Positions 54,906-63,244 of a DNA stretch of 64,000 bases are shown piece by piece. Below the pieces are notes generated by a model. The model was not told the origin of the DNA, made no database searches, and saw only the letters and a program-made list of their open reading frames with translations. The stretch comes from Nesterenkonia sp. Act20 (GTDB lineage Bacteria > Actinomycetota > Actinomycetes > Actinomycetales > Micrococcaceae), in the NCBI RefSeq assembly GCF_019173455.1, contig NZ_JADPQH010000002.1:1-64000 (forward strand). Direction: 5' to 3'. The position numbers and the translations under genes are program-made. The first letter of the stretch is position 1. Every line of letters starts with the position of its first letter.

Positions 54906-54983
54906 GCCCCGATCCTATGCGCCCACCCGGCTCGGAGTGCCGGGGCCGTATGAGCTGAACCGTCCTCGAAGGCAGAGCTCGCG

Positions 54984-55712
54984 CTAGAGCAGCAGGTTCA
55001 CTGCGCCGACCCCGGTCAGCACCAGGACCAGACGTTCGAAGAGCGTCTGCGAGATCCGGTCGGCCACCCACCGCCCGATGAAGGCCGCGATCACCACCAC
55101 GGGCACCAGCACCCCCACGATGCTCAGCGTCGCCAGATCCAGCAGACCGAGGCCGATCTGGAAGGGCACCTTGACCAGGTTCACCACGAAGAAGAAGTAG
55201 GCGGCCGTGCCGAGGAAGGTCTTCACCTCCAGGCGCATGGCCAACATGTAGATGCTCATCACCGGGCCTCCGGCGTTGGCCACCATCGTGGTGAACCCGC
55301 CGAGCCAGCCGTAGCCATAACCGGCGATCCGCCCAGGCTTCGCCGACCGTCCGCGGCGGCGCAGCAGCGTGAGCAGCAGCAGCCCCAGAAGAATCGCGCC
55401 GATCACGCGCCGCACCGCCCCGTCCGAGGCCAGCCCGAGGAAGACGGTGCCGACGGCTACGCCTACGAGCACCGGCCAGATCAGCCGACGCAGAATCGCC
55501 CAGTCCACGGTGCGCCGATACATCCAGACGGCGAACAGATCCCCGACCAGCAACAGCACCAGCAGCGCGGCAGTGGACTCCCGTGCCGGCAGGGCCATGG
55601 CGAAGAGGACGACGGCGAGGGTGCCGCCCCCGGGCAGCGCCGTTTTGGACAGACCCACCACCAAGGCTCCCAGCCCCAGCAGCACCCAGTTCAACGCATC
55701 CAATTCGACCAT
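54984..55712 (-). CDS. TauE/SafE family membrane exporter
   Basis: The 242-residue protein has about seven hydrophobic segments and the family features LGLGALVVGLSKTALPGGGT near the start and GGFTTMVANAGGPVMSIYML in the second half. The family exports sulfite and organosulfur anions; the substrate here is unknown. It has its own 24-bp divergent gap with the next gene. Confidence 0.92.
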   Translation of the reverse strand: MVELDALNWVLLGLGALVVGLSKTALPGGGTLAVVLFAMALPARESTAALLVLLLVGDLFAVWMYRRTVDWAILRRLIWPVLVGVAVGTVFLGLASDGAVRRVIGAILLGLLLLTLLRRRGRSAKPGRIAGYGYGWLGGFTTMVANAGGPVMSIYMLAMRLEVKTFLGTAAYFFFVVNLVKVPFQIGLGLLDLATLSIVGVLVPVVVIAAFIGRWVADRISQTLFERLVLVLTGVGAVNLLL

Positions 55713-55736
55713 CCGGACAGCCTATAGACTCCGCGC

Positions 55737-56453
55737 ATGGACGATATCGAGGAGCCCGACCACCGCGCTCGGCTCAGCGCGCTGCAGGACGCCTTCGAGC
55801 AGCAGCTCAGCGCTGCTGACCCCTCCGCACCCGTGCCGGGATGCGGAGATTGGCGCGTCCGCGAGCTGGCCGAGCATCTGGGTTCGGTGCACCTCTGGGC
55901 GGCCGGCCGGGTGCGCGGCGAGAAGCAGACTCCTCCCATCACGCCCGCAGACCTCACCGAGTCCGAAGCACTTGTCTGGCGCTACGCCGCCTGCGCCGAG
56001 ACGCTTCGGTCTGCGTTCGAGGAGGTGCCTGCCGAACACAGGTGTCGAACCTTTGAAGGTGAGGGGCCGGCGTCGTTCTGGCATCGACGCCAGGCCCACG
56101 AGACGCTCATCCATCTGTGGGACCTGGGCCAGGCCGTGGGGATGCAGCTGCCGACGGTGTCGACCGAGACCTGGGCCGACTGTGTGGACGAGGTGGTCCA
56201 GGTGATGCATCCCAGGCAGCTTCGCTTGGGCCGCGCTGAGCCGCCCACGCAGGGGTTTGCGCTCCACGCCGGGGACACCGACCGGCGCTGGGCCATCCTC
56301 GGTCAAACGGGCACCGCGGAGTCCGCCCTCGTCACGGGGCCGGCACAAGAGCTGGCGCTGCTGCTGTGGGGCCGCCGAAGTCTCCGGGGCCTCCAGGTCA
56401 GCGGGGACGACTCTGCGGTGGAGTCCGCGCTGGCCGACTCGCTCACCCCCTGA
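55737..56453 (+). CDS. Maleylpyruvate isomerase family (mycothiol-dependent enzyme-like)
   Basis: The 238-residue protein has the DinB-like four-helix N-domain of the MDMPI group: PGCGDWRVRELAEHLGSVHLW, and FWHRRQAHETLIHLWDL with the conserved metal-ligand histidines (H in AEHLG, H-x3-E and H in the RRQAHETLIHLWD segment). The C-terminal part is a small SCP-like domain (RWAILGQTGTAESALVTG). Probably mycothiol-linked; the substrate is unknown. Starts 24 bp from the divergent TauE gene. Confidence 0.85.
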   Translation: MDDIEEPDHRARLSALQDAFEQQLSAADPSAPVPGCGDWRVRELAEHLGSVHLWAAGRVRGEKQTPPITPADLTESEALVWRYAACAETLRSAFEEVPAEHRCRTFEGEGPASFWHRRQAHETLIHLWDLGQAVGMQLPTVSTETWADCVDEVVQVMHPRQLRLGRAEPPTQGFALHAGDTDRRWAILGQTGTAESALVTGPAQELALLLWGRRSLRGLQVSGDDSAVESALADSLTP

Positions 56454-56502
56454 CCCGTCACTGCGACATTGTCGACCTGCCCCCGACCGGAGAGTGAAGA
56501 TC

Positions 56503-57153
56503 ATGGCTGCACCAGCCGCCACCGAGAACGCCATCACAGCGAGCCTGCTCTACGCCGTGGGCTCGGGCAGGACCCCGAGCAGCGAGGCCCCTGAGCTTCC
56601 CACCGAGATGTGGGAGACCATCGCGGCGGTGCTGAAGGACCAGGGTGCCGAAGACCGTATGGCCCGAGTCGTGCAAGCTGTGCGTGCGGGCTACGAAGCA
56701 GTCGGCGCTGATGCGTCGTTGACGATCTCAGCGCAACGATACGACACGCTGCGCCGCGAGTTCCTTGCCGGGGCCGACGCGGGGCGCAATGTGTGGCCGG
56801 TGGGCTCCACGACGATTCTGAAACGCGCCGGGGGTTCGTGGAACAGCGCGCTGGGCCGGGTCGGGATGGCCGCCTCTACAAGGACGCGGGCCTCGGGTTT
56901 CGGCGCAGCGCGGTTCACCACGGAGCAGTACCGCGCCGCGGTCCACGATTTCACGCTCGCCGCAGCACGCGCGGACAGCAGCACGAGTTATCAGAACTAC
57001 CTCGCCTGGCGGAAGCGCAGCATGGAGCAGGGTCGCAGCGATCTGCCTTCCGGACCCAGCCTGCGCAACACCTACGGCAGCTGGAGCGCCGCCCTGCTGG
57101 ACGGGGAGGACCAGACACCGGACCCGGGGACCACGCCGGGAGGGCAGGGCTGA
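56503..57153 (+). CDS. Protein with homing-endonuclease-associated (HNH_repeat-like) repeats
   Basis: The 216-residue protein has two copies of a motif in which a Pro/Ser-Gly-rich turn leads to GSW-x2-AL: WPVGSTTILKRAGGSWNSAL near residues 98-117 and LPSGPSLRNTYGSWSAALLD near 182-201. This is the pattern of the homing endonuclease associated repeat, a small helical DNA-binding unit. No HNH or LAGLIDADG catalytic motif is present. Start ATG at 56503 with GGAG; a GTG 9 nt earlier is possible. A DNA-binding role is inferred. Confidence 0.6.
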   Translation: MAAPAATENAITASLLYAVGSGRTPSSEAPELPTEMWETIAAVLKDQGAEDRMARVVQAVRAGYEAVGADASLTISAQRYDTLRREFLAGADAGRNVWPVGSTTILKRAGGSWNSALGRVGMAASTRTRASGFGAARFTTEQYRAAVHDFTLAAARADSSTSYQNYLAWRKRSMEQGRSDLPSGPSLRNTYGSWSAALLDGEDQTPDPGTTPGGQG

Positions 57154-57208
57154 GCAGAACAGGGGTGAGGAGGCCAGACCTCAAGGTCGGGCTCGGCTCA
57201 GTCAGGGT

Positions 57209-57268
57209 CTCAGCCGCCAGTATCTCAGCCGCCGGGGCCTGAGCCGCCAGTGCCTGAGCCGGAGCTCC
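57209..57268. repeat. 15-bp minisatellite, four copies
   Basis: Units starting at 57209, 57224, 57239 and 57254 share CTSAGCCGCCRG-like sequence: CTCAGCCGCCAGTAT, CTCAGCCGCCGGGGC, CTGAGCCGCCAGTGC, CTGAGCCGGAGCTCC. They lie between the convergent HNH_repeat-like and VOC genes; no gene is seen in the 127-bp gap. Confidence 0.8.
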
Positions 57269-57280
57269 GCCGCGGGCATC

Positions 57281-57670
57281 TCAACCGTTGTACTGGGCGA
57301 TCTGCAGAAAGTTCCCGCAGGTGTCATCCAGCACGGCGATGGTGACGGGGCCCATCGGGGTCGGCGGCTGGGTGAAGGTGACCCCCTGGGCGCTCAGCCG
57401 GTCATGGACCTCCTGCACGTCGTCCACGCCCAGCACGCACATCGGAATGCCATCCGCCGCCAGAGCCTCAGTGAAGGCCTTGGCCGCCGGGTGAGACTTG
57501 GGCTCGAGCGAGATCTCCGTGGCGTCTGGCCGATCAGGATCCACAACGGTCAGCCAACGGTGTTCACCGATCGGCACGTCCGCTGCGACAGTGAAACCGA
57601 GGGTCTTGGTGTAGAAGTCGAGCGCATGCTGCTGGTCATCGACGAAGATGCTGACGGTCTGCAGTTTCAT
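57281..57670 (-). CDS. VOC (glyoxalase/bleomycin-resistance) family protein
   Basis: The 129-residue protein has the paired beta-alpha-beta VOC fold: VSIFVDDQQHALDFYTKTLG at the start, and VLGVDDVQEVHDRLSAQGVT with VAVLDDTCGNFLQIAQY-like end (IAVLDDTCGNFLQIAQY). It may be a metal-dependent lyase/dioxygenase or a binding protein. The ATG at 57670 overlaps the ArsR-type regulator stop (ATGA), so the two are one unit. Confidence 0.9.
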   Translation of the reverse strand: MKLQTVSIFVDDQQHALDFYTKTLGFTVAADVPIGEHRWLTVVDPDRPDATEISLEPKSHPAAKAFTEALAADGIPMCVLGVDDVQEVHDRLSAQGVTFTQPPTPMGPVTIAVLDDTCGNFLQIAQYNG

Positions 57671-57948
57671 GATTCGGCCTTTCGCTGGGGCCACCGCTGG
57701 GAGATCTCGGCAAGTGGCGCCGTGTTGATCGTGTGAAGTTTGTAGCGGCCCCGGCGCTCGGTGCGCACAAGGTCAGCCGCCTCGAGGACGTCCAGGTGCT
57801 GGGACACAGCCTGGCGGGAGGGTGTGAGGTCGTGATGCATCGCAAGCCTGCTGCACAGCTCGAACAGCGTCTGTTCATCGCGCGTCAGCAGTTCATCGAG
57901 CAGTGCGCGCCGCGTCTCATCAGCGAGAGCCTTATAGACGTCGGTCAC
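57667..57948 (-). CDS. ArsR-family winged-helix repressor
   Basis: The 93-residue protein has DVYKALADETRRALLDELL, a recognition helix in LTPSRQAVSQHLDVLEAADL and the wing RTERRGRYKLHTI. No metal-binding ELCVCD motif is present, so it senses something other than arsenic-type metals. The start chosen is the GTG at 57948. An upstream GTG (57954) abuts the -10 hexamer (57955-57960) and cannot be in the message, so the transcript is probably leaderless. It precedes the VOC gene and likely represses both. Confidence 0.88.
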   Translation of the reverse strand: MTDVYKALADETRRALLDELLTRDEQTLFELCSRLAMHHDLTPSRQAVSQHLDVLEAADLVRTERRGRYKLHTINTAPLAEISQRWPQRKAES

Positions 57949-57954
57949 AGCCAC

Positions 57955-57984
57955 ATCATAGGCAAGTGGTTACTTGCATGTCAA
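57955..57984 (-). promoter_or_regulatory. Promoter and internal operator of the ArsR-VOC unit
   Basis: On the minus strand: -35 TTGACA (57979-57984), 18-nt spacer, -10 TATGAT (57955-57960). The spacer contains a perfect inverted repeat GCAAGT-N4-ACTTGC (57962-57977), the expected form and place for ArsR autorepression. The -35 overlaps the photolyase-like gene stop. Confidence 0.8.
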
Positions 57985-59615
57985 GAGGTGGGGTCAGCCC
58001 CGTTCGCCGGGCGCAGCAGCCGCGTCGGCTGCGAAGGTTCCAGCAGCGCGGCTGCTCGGCGGTGATGACCTTCTCGCGTGTCCTCCTTCATCCGCTCCAG
58101 CAGGGAGACGACCATCTTGGCGCGCGGGTTGGCGGCGAAGACCTCACGGTGATCCCGGATGAAGGTCCAATAGAGCCCGTCCCAGTCGGCCGTCCAGTCT
58201 CCGGCGGGCAGGTCTGACATCTTGCGCAGGTAGTTGCTCCCGGAGACATAGGGCTTGGTGGTGATCGCCTCGCCGGCAGCGAACTGGCTCATCGCGTAGA
58301 CGTTGGGGACCATCACCCAGTCGTAGGCGTCGATGAAGAGCTCCATGAACCACTCGTAGACCTGCTCAGGATGCACCCGCAGCAGGGACATCGCATTGCC
58401 GAGGACCATGAGCCGCTCGATGTGGTGTGCATACCCGGTGGCCAGCACCCGTGAGATCACCAGGTCCACGGGCGCCAGGCCGGTGCTGGCGTCCCACCAG
58501 CCCTCCCCCAACCTGTTGTCGTGGCCAAGTCGATTGGCAGTGCGCAGTGCGCGGCCGCGCACCCGGTATGTCGCCCGCATGTACTCGCGCCAGCCGATGA
58601 CCTGCCGCAGGAAGCCCTCCACCGAGGCCAGCGGGGTGTCCTCGTGGGCACCGTCAAGAACCGCCTGGACCACCTCCCGCGGGTCCAGCAGTCCGATGTT
58701 CAGCGGCGGGGTCAGCAGCCCATGCGCGATGAACGGGTGCTCCGCGGAGATCGCGTCCTCATAGGGTCCGAAGTCGTCCAGCCGTTCGCGGACGAACTCC
58801 TGCAGGTGTGTGCGGGCGTCCTCAGCGGTGATCGGCCAGGCGAACTGCGCCGGGTCACCCGGGGCGTCGGGGAACTCTGCGGCGACCCAGGCGATGGCGG
58901 CCGCGATGTCCTCGGCCGCGCCGTCTTCCGAGGCTCTGACCGCGCCGTCGTCGTCGTTCTTCTCGGTCTCTCCCGTGAGCGACTCGAGGTCAAACATCGG
59001 CTCCCGCTGGTGCACCGGGTGATCCGCGAAACGTCCGACCACGGGCGGGGTGTAGCCGCGTGGCAGCTTCTTGCGGTTCTCTGCGTCGAAGGACCACCGT
59101 CCACCCGCCGGCTCCCCGTCCGCGTCCACCAGCAGGGTCAGCCGTCGGCGCTGCCACACGTAGAATTCGTGCATGCGGCTGTCATGTGCCGCGAACCATT
59201 CCTGGATCTGGTTCCGGCTGGTGAGGAAGTTCGGGGTCTCCAGGACGTCCTCGGCGCGGAGCTGGTACCCCCCTTCAGCGAGCGCGGCGGAAAGCTGCTG
59301 CTCCAGCCAGTCATCGACCACGTCGAAGAGACTCACCCGTGCAGGACGCTGCTCCGTGATCAGGGCGGCCAGCTGCTGATGTGTGCTGTGCGAGGCCTCG
59401 CTGCCCAGGACATCCACCGTGAACCCGTGCTGGCGCAGGAGACGCGCGAACTGGGCCATCGACGCCCGGTGCAGCACCAGCTTCTGGGCGTGGAAGCGGT
59501 ATTGGCGGAACAGCAGATCGTGCTCGATGAGCACGAACACGGTGTCCGCGGGTGCCTGGAAGTGCTCCGCGAAGAGCTGGTGCGGCAGGACCAGGCGCAG
59601 GTCGGGGCCGTTCAC
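57981..59615 (-). CDS. Cryptochrome/photolyase-related protein (FeS-BCP family) without cluster cysteines
   Basis: The 544-residue protein has an N-terminal Rossmann domain (LRLVLPHQLFAEHF, VFVLIEHDLLFRQYRFHAQK) and a C-terminal helical FAD domain (GFLRQVIGWREYMRATY, NAMSLLRVHPEQVYEWFMELF, DWVMVPNVYAMSQFA, TTKPYVSGSNYLRKMSD). This matches bacterial (6-4)-photolyase/FeS-BCP proteins such as PhrB. There the next segment carries CxxC...C ligands before LYWDF; here it reads LPAGDWTADWDGLYWTFI. The whole protein contains no cysteine. An extra acidic insertion (~220-260) is also present. Start GTG at 59615 overlaps the oxidoreductase stop (GTGA). Confidence 0.88.
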   Translation of the reverse strand: MNGPDLRLVLPHQLFAEHFQAPADTVFVLIEHDLLFRQYRFHAQKLVLHRASMAQFARLLRQHGFTVDVLGSEASHSTHQQLAALITEQRPARVSLFDVVDDWLEQQLSAALAEGGYQLRAEDVLETPNFLTSRNQIQEWFAAHDSRMHEFYVWQRRRLTLLVDADGEPAGGRWSFDAENRKKLPRGYTPPVVGRFADHPVHQREPMFDLESLTGETEKNDDDGAVRASEDGAAEDIAAAIAWVAAEFPDAPGDPAQFAWPITAEDARTHLQEFVRERLDDFGPYEDAISAEHPFIAHGLLTPPLNIGLLDPREVVQAVLDGAHEDTPLASVEGFLRQVIGWREYMRATYRVRGRALRTANRLGHDNRLGEGWWDASTGLAPVDLVISRVLATGYAHHIERLMVLGNAMSLLRVHPEQVYEWFMELFIDAYDWVMVPNVYAMSQFAAGEAITTKPYVSGSNYLRKMSDLPAGDWTADWDGLYWTFIRDHREVFAANPRAKMVVSLLERMKEDTREGHHRRAAALLEPSQPTRLLRPANGADPTS

Positions 59616-60889
59616 GTCGTAAGGAGTCTCGACACGGTCCGTGCGGCCCGATCGCCCGAGACCAGGGCTCCTTGGATGGAGCCGTTCTCCCGGTGATCTC
59701 CGGCCACCAGGATGCGCTGCCCGATGCGCTCCGGCCCCTGGTTCACCAGCGGCGGAGGCATCGCGGGCAGCGTGTGCGGGACCACGTGGTGGATGAGCAT
59801 CTCCCAGTCCCGGGTGGAGGTCTGGTAGAGCCGTTCGAGGTCGCGGCGCACCGCGGCCTCCTCCGCGAGCCCATCGGGGCGGTCGAGCAGTGTGGTGGCC
59901 TGAACGAGGTGCTGACCCGCTGGGGCGTAGGAAGGTGCTGCCTGGGAGACCACCGCGGTGTTCCAGATCGGCCCCGCGGGGCCGCCGCCTGGTCGCGAGG
60001 CGTCGAGCATCAGGAAGGGTTCGGACTGGGGCAGCTCCGGGGCGCGGAACCACCAGGTGGTCAGGCCATGCGTCTGACCTGCCGGGTGACCAGCGAGGTC
60101 CCCGCCCAGCCCATCCAGCTGCTCCGTTCCGACTGCGACGACGGCGGCGCGTGCCCGAACCGTGCCCGCATCGGTGCCCACCTGGACCCCTGAGGTGCTG
60201 TGCCGCAGGTCCCTGGCAGCTGTGTTCAGTCGCACCGGGCCCTGAAGCGCGCCGGCCATCTGTGCGGGCAGCGCCTGCATACCCTCCTGGGGCAGCCCAG
60301 GCACACCGAGGGCGAAGTAGCGCACGAGCATGCGCACGTAGGCCGCCGAGTTCTCTCCGGTGCTGTCGGCGAGGACCCCGGCCAGAAAGGTGTCCAGCAC
60401 GTCGCGGCGCAGTCGTCCGGTCAGGCCCACCGCGTCCAGGGAGGCATCAAGCGTCCGGTCGAGCTCCTCGCCCGAGGAGCCGCGAACACCCGGGAACCTG
60501 GGCAGATCCGGGGCGATCCAGCGTGCCAGTCCCAGCAGGTCTGAGGTGGGGGTGTGCCGGCTGCGCAGAGTGGCAAGCGCGTGCTGCGGGTGACGCAGCG
60601 GATGCGCCAACGTGGTCGTGCGCTTCCCATTGCGGATGACCGCGCCGACGCCGAAGCGCTGCAGTCCCAGCGCAGGCACATCGATCCATTCCCGCACCGC
60701 CGAGTAGGCGGGGTTCAGGACCTGGAAGCCGCGGTCGCAGCGAAAGCCGTCGACGGTGTCGGTGCGCACCCGGCCACCGACGGCGTCTCCGGCTTCGAGA
60801 ACCGTGACGGTGTGACCGAGGCGCTGGAGGCGTCGAGCTGCCTGCAGGCCGGCGAGTCCGGCTCCGATCACGATGACGTCGGCGTCCAT
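59612..60889 (-). CDS. FAD-dependent oxidoreductase (amine oxidase / phytoene-desaturase-like)
   Basis: The 425-residue flavoprotein has the dinucleotide motif VIVIGAGLAGLQAARRLQRL with following VLEAGDAVGGRVRT, and the C-terminal FAD signature ILVAGDHRENGSIQGALVSG. It resembles protoporphyrinogen oxidase/carotenoid-type desaturases; the substrate is unknown. GTGA-coupled to the photolyase-like gene, an association that suggests linked use of the flavin products or of a light-related pathway (inference). Confidence 0.88.
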   Translation of the reverse strand: MDADVIVIGAGLAGLQAARRLQRLGHTVTVLEAGDAVGGRVRTDTVDGFRCDRGFQVLNPAYSAVREWIDVPALGLQRFGVGAVIRNGKRTTTLAHPLRHPQHALATLRSRHTPTSDLLGLARWIAPDLPRFPGVRGSSGEELDRTLDASLDAVGLTGRLRRDVLDTFLAGVLADSTGENSAAYVRMLVRYFALGVPGLPQEGMQALPAQMAGALQGPVRLNTAARDLRHSTSGVQVGTDAGTVRARAAVVAVGTEQLDGLGGDLAGHPAGQTHGLTTWWFRAPELPQSEPFLMLDASRPGGGPAGPIWNTAVVSQAAPSYAPAGQHLVQATTLLDRPDGLAEEAAVRRDLERLYQTSTRDWEMLIHHVVPHTLPAMPPPLVNQGPERIGQRILVAGDHRENGSIQGALVSGDRAARTVSRLLTT

Positions 60890-60919
60890 GACGCTCCCTC
60901 CGGTGGCGTGGTGGTCAGT

Positions 60920-61546
60920 CTAGGTGGATGCTGCGCGGGGTCCTGTGTGGGGTGTTCGATGCGCGGGGTCCCGGTTCCCGTCAAAGCGACCGAAGAACAT
61001 CAGGAACAGCCCGGCGCACAGAGCGCCCAGCCCACCGGCGGCCATGTCACCAATGGTGTCGCTGTAGTCGACGCTGATGCTCTCGGCGACGTAGATGAAG
61101 CCGACCCATTCCACCATCTCCCAGACCGCGCTCAGCGCGAGCCCGAAGGCGGTGGTCAGCGTGACGCCGAGCGTGGTGGTCGCCAGCGTGCTGCGCGGGA
61201 CCGGCGCCATCTGCACCCGCCCGAGCAGCAGGCAGAGACTGGCGGCCAGCACCCCGGTGCAGACGAAGTGCACGGCAAGGTCCCACCCGGGGACGCTCTC
61301 GTAGAGCCCCCACACGTTGCTCCAGCCGGCGACGAGCACGGTGAGGGACAAGGTGATGTCCGCCCCGGCTCGACTCCCGAGGAACCGCGGGGCGAAGACG
61401 ACAGGGAGGACGAACGCGAGGATGCCGGCGTCGGTGGGGTCGAAGAACACTGCGGCGAAGATGACGCTGAACACGCCCAGGGCGCGCAGGACATCGGCGA
61501 GCAGCTCAGCAGGGGTCTGCGGGGGCCGCAGGAAGTTCTCGATCAT
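60920..61546 (-). CDS. DUF2238-like membrane protein
   Basis: The 208-residue protein has five to six hydrophobic segments, with a conserved WDLAVHFVCTG in the middle, SAVWEMVEWVGF (acidic ExxEW) and DYSDTIGDMAAGGLGAL in the next helix, features of DUF2238/YjdF-like proteins. No known function. ATG at 61546 overlaps the EEP nuclease stop (ATGA), 30 bp before the oxidoreductase gene. Confidence 0.82.
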   Translation of the reverse strand: MIENFLRPPQTPAELLADVLRALGVFSVIFAAVFFDPTDAGILAFVLPVVFAPRFLGSRAGADITLSLTVLVAGWSNVWGLYESVPGWDLAVHFVCTGVLAASLCLLLGRVQMAPVPRSTLATTTLGVTLTTAFGLALSAVWEMVEWVGFIYVAESISVDYSDTIGDMAAGGLGALCAGLFLMFFGRFDGNRDPAHRTPHTGPRAAST

Positions 61547-62454
61547 GGGGTGTCGCCCTCCTTGGGAAGTGTCACCACGGCATGGACCGGAAGGTGATCG
61601 GAGGCCCAGGCGCCGCCGTGGCGCTGGGCGTTGATCGCGGTGCGAAGCACCCGGATGCCTGGCGTCGCCAGGATCCAGTCGATCCGGGGTCGGTCTCGGC
61701 GAGGGGGTCGATAGTTCGCGAAGGTGCCCCATTCGTGGCTGTCGTGGTGCTCCGCCGCGGCCCAGGTCTCGGCGAGCGCGGCGTCTTGGAGCAGCTCGGC
61801 CAAAGGTGCACTGGCACCATCGGCGTTGAAGTCTGCGGTGAGCACCGCGGGCAGGCCGCTGTGCAGGACGCGTTCGCGGATGACTTGGGCGGAGCGCAGC
61901 CGGGACCGGGCGGAGAGGTGATCGAGGTGCGTGTTCAGCGCGAGGAACACTGTCGATGTCTGGAGATCGCGGAATCGCGCGGAGACCAGGACGCGCGGAA
62001 TGAGGTTCCCCCAGGAGGTGGAGCCGGGCCTGTACGGCGCATCCGAGAGCGCAGTCTGCTCACAGTCCAGCAGCTCGAGCCGGCCTGCGTCGTAGAAAAT
62101 CGGGGAGGCTTCTCCCCCGCCGCGGGGCCCTCGGCCTTGACCGACGACGCCGTAGTCGGCTCCCAGCGACTCGACGAGGAAGCGAGACTGCTCTTCCAGG
62201 ACCTCCTGGGCGCCCAGCAGGGTGGGGCGCTCCGCCTGGAGCAGGGCACGGACTCCTGGTGCGCGGCGATGCCAGCGGTCTGCGACCCGCGGGTGAAACC
62301 GCCCGGTGCGACGGCGGATGTTCCAGCTCATCACATGCAGGCTCGGTGCCGCGACGGGCCCGATCAGGGCGGTCCCTTCGTCGTGTGTCCGGTTGCCAGC
62401 CTCCGGCTCTGCCTTCTCGGGGTCGGGCCCATATCTGTGCTCATACGTGGCCAT
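61543..62454 (-). CDS. Endonuclease/exonuclease/phosphatase (EEP) family protein
   Basis: The 303-residue metal-dependent phosphoesterase has VMSWNIRRR, GAQEVLEEQSRFL with the metal-binding Glu, FLALNTHLDHLS with the catalytic His, LTADFNAD, and the C-terminal WASDHLPVHAVV (SDH motif). No signal peptide, so it acts in the cytoplasm; substrate could be DNA, lipid head groups or nucleotides. ATG at 62454 lies inside the end of the glycosyltransferase gene (14-nt overlap). Confidence 0.9.
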   Translation of the reverse strand: MATYEHRYGPDPEKAEPEAGNRTHDEGTALIGPVAAPSLHVMSWNIRRRTGRFHPRVADRWHRRAPGVRALLQAERPTLLGAQEVLEEQSRFLVESLGADYGVVGQGRGPRGGGEASPIFYDAGRLELLDCEQTALSDAPYRPGSTSWGNLIPRVLVSARFRDLQTSTVFLALNTHLDHLSARSRLRSAQVIRERVLHSGLPAVLTADFNADGASAPLAELLQDAALAETWAAAEHHDSHEWGTFANYRPPRRDRPRIDWILATPGIRVLRTAINAQRHGGAWASDHLPVHAVVTLPKEGDTP

Positions 62455-63244
62455 GCGTCCGCCACTTCTGGGCTGGGGACCCGGTGAGAGCGTGTCTGCG
62501 AGTCCACCGGGTCCAGCGGGTCCGGCGCCAGCGGTAGGGAGGAAAGTCATGGGGCCAGTGGATCGTCACGGTGCGCAGGCCTCGGCGTATACGGCGCTGA
62601 AAGGACCGTGCGTCGTGAAAGGGTCGCATCGAGATGCCCATCGGCTCCCCGCGGACGCGGACCAGCCGGTGACGCTCGCCGAGGTGGAAGGAGAGGTCCA
62701 GGTCATCGTGGATCTCCGGATCATCGCGGTGCACCTCGAGCCGGACGGCCTGCCACGCGTCGCGGCGCATGGCCAGATTGGAGCCGAACAGCGGCAGATG
62801 GCCCAGCGCGGGGAAGGAGAAGCACCGATAGGTGAAGAGGTAGACCGCTATGAGCGGGGGCCTGATCAGGGCCGGACCGTCGATGAAGCGTGAAGGACCG
62901 GTGGCCGCGGCGACCTCGGGCTGGTCTGCGAAGGCCGCGACCATTTCCTGGATCCAGGAGGCGGGCGGCACGCAGTCGGCGTCGAGGCGGAGGATCAGGT
63001 CACCGGCGGCGGCGTCGTAGCCAGCGGCACTTGCCGCAGGTATCCCCGGCTCGGGGCAACCGATGACGGTGGCGCCGTGGGCGCGGGCGGTTGCGGCTGA
63101 GTCATCGGAGGAGGCGTTGTCCACGACGATGATCTCTTCGGCCGGTCGGGTCTGGTTCTCCAGGGCGGCCAGGCAGATGGCGAGTACCCTGCTGTCGTCC
63201 TTGACCGGGATGACCACGGACACCGTGCTCGGGCGACCAGTCAT
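62441..63244 (-). CDS. Family 2 glycosyltransferase
   Basis: The 267-residue GT-A protein has SVVIPVKDDSRVLAICL, EIIVVDNASSDDSAAT, the metal-binding DxD region in LRLDADCVPP, and FGSNLAMRRDAW then HDDLDLSFHLG. It lacks a clear transmembrane segment, although the ~150-175 region (LIRPPLIAVYLFTYRCFSF) is hydrophobic. Acceptor unknown. Start ATG at 63244. First gene of a run of five minus-strand genes that reaches the photolyase-like gene. Confidence 0.9.
   Translation of the reverse strand: MTGRPSTVSVVIPVKDDSRVLAICLAALENQTRPAEEIIVVDNASSDDSAATARAHGATVIGCPEPGIPAASAAGYDAAAGDLILRLDADCVPPASWIQEMVAAFADQPEVAAATGPSRFIDGPALIRPPLIAVYLFTYRCFSFPALGHLPLFGSNLAMRRDAWQAVRLEVHRDDPEIHDDLDLSFHLGERHRLVRVRGEPMGISMRPFHDARSFQRRIRRGLRTVTIHWPHDFPPYRWRRTRWTRWTRRHALTGSPAQKWRTHGHV

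Noticed and set aside
57952-57954. GTG as start of the ArsR gene
   Set aside because: It touches the -10 hexamer, so it would lie upstream of the expected transcription start; the next in-frame GTG is preferred.
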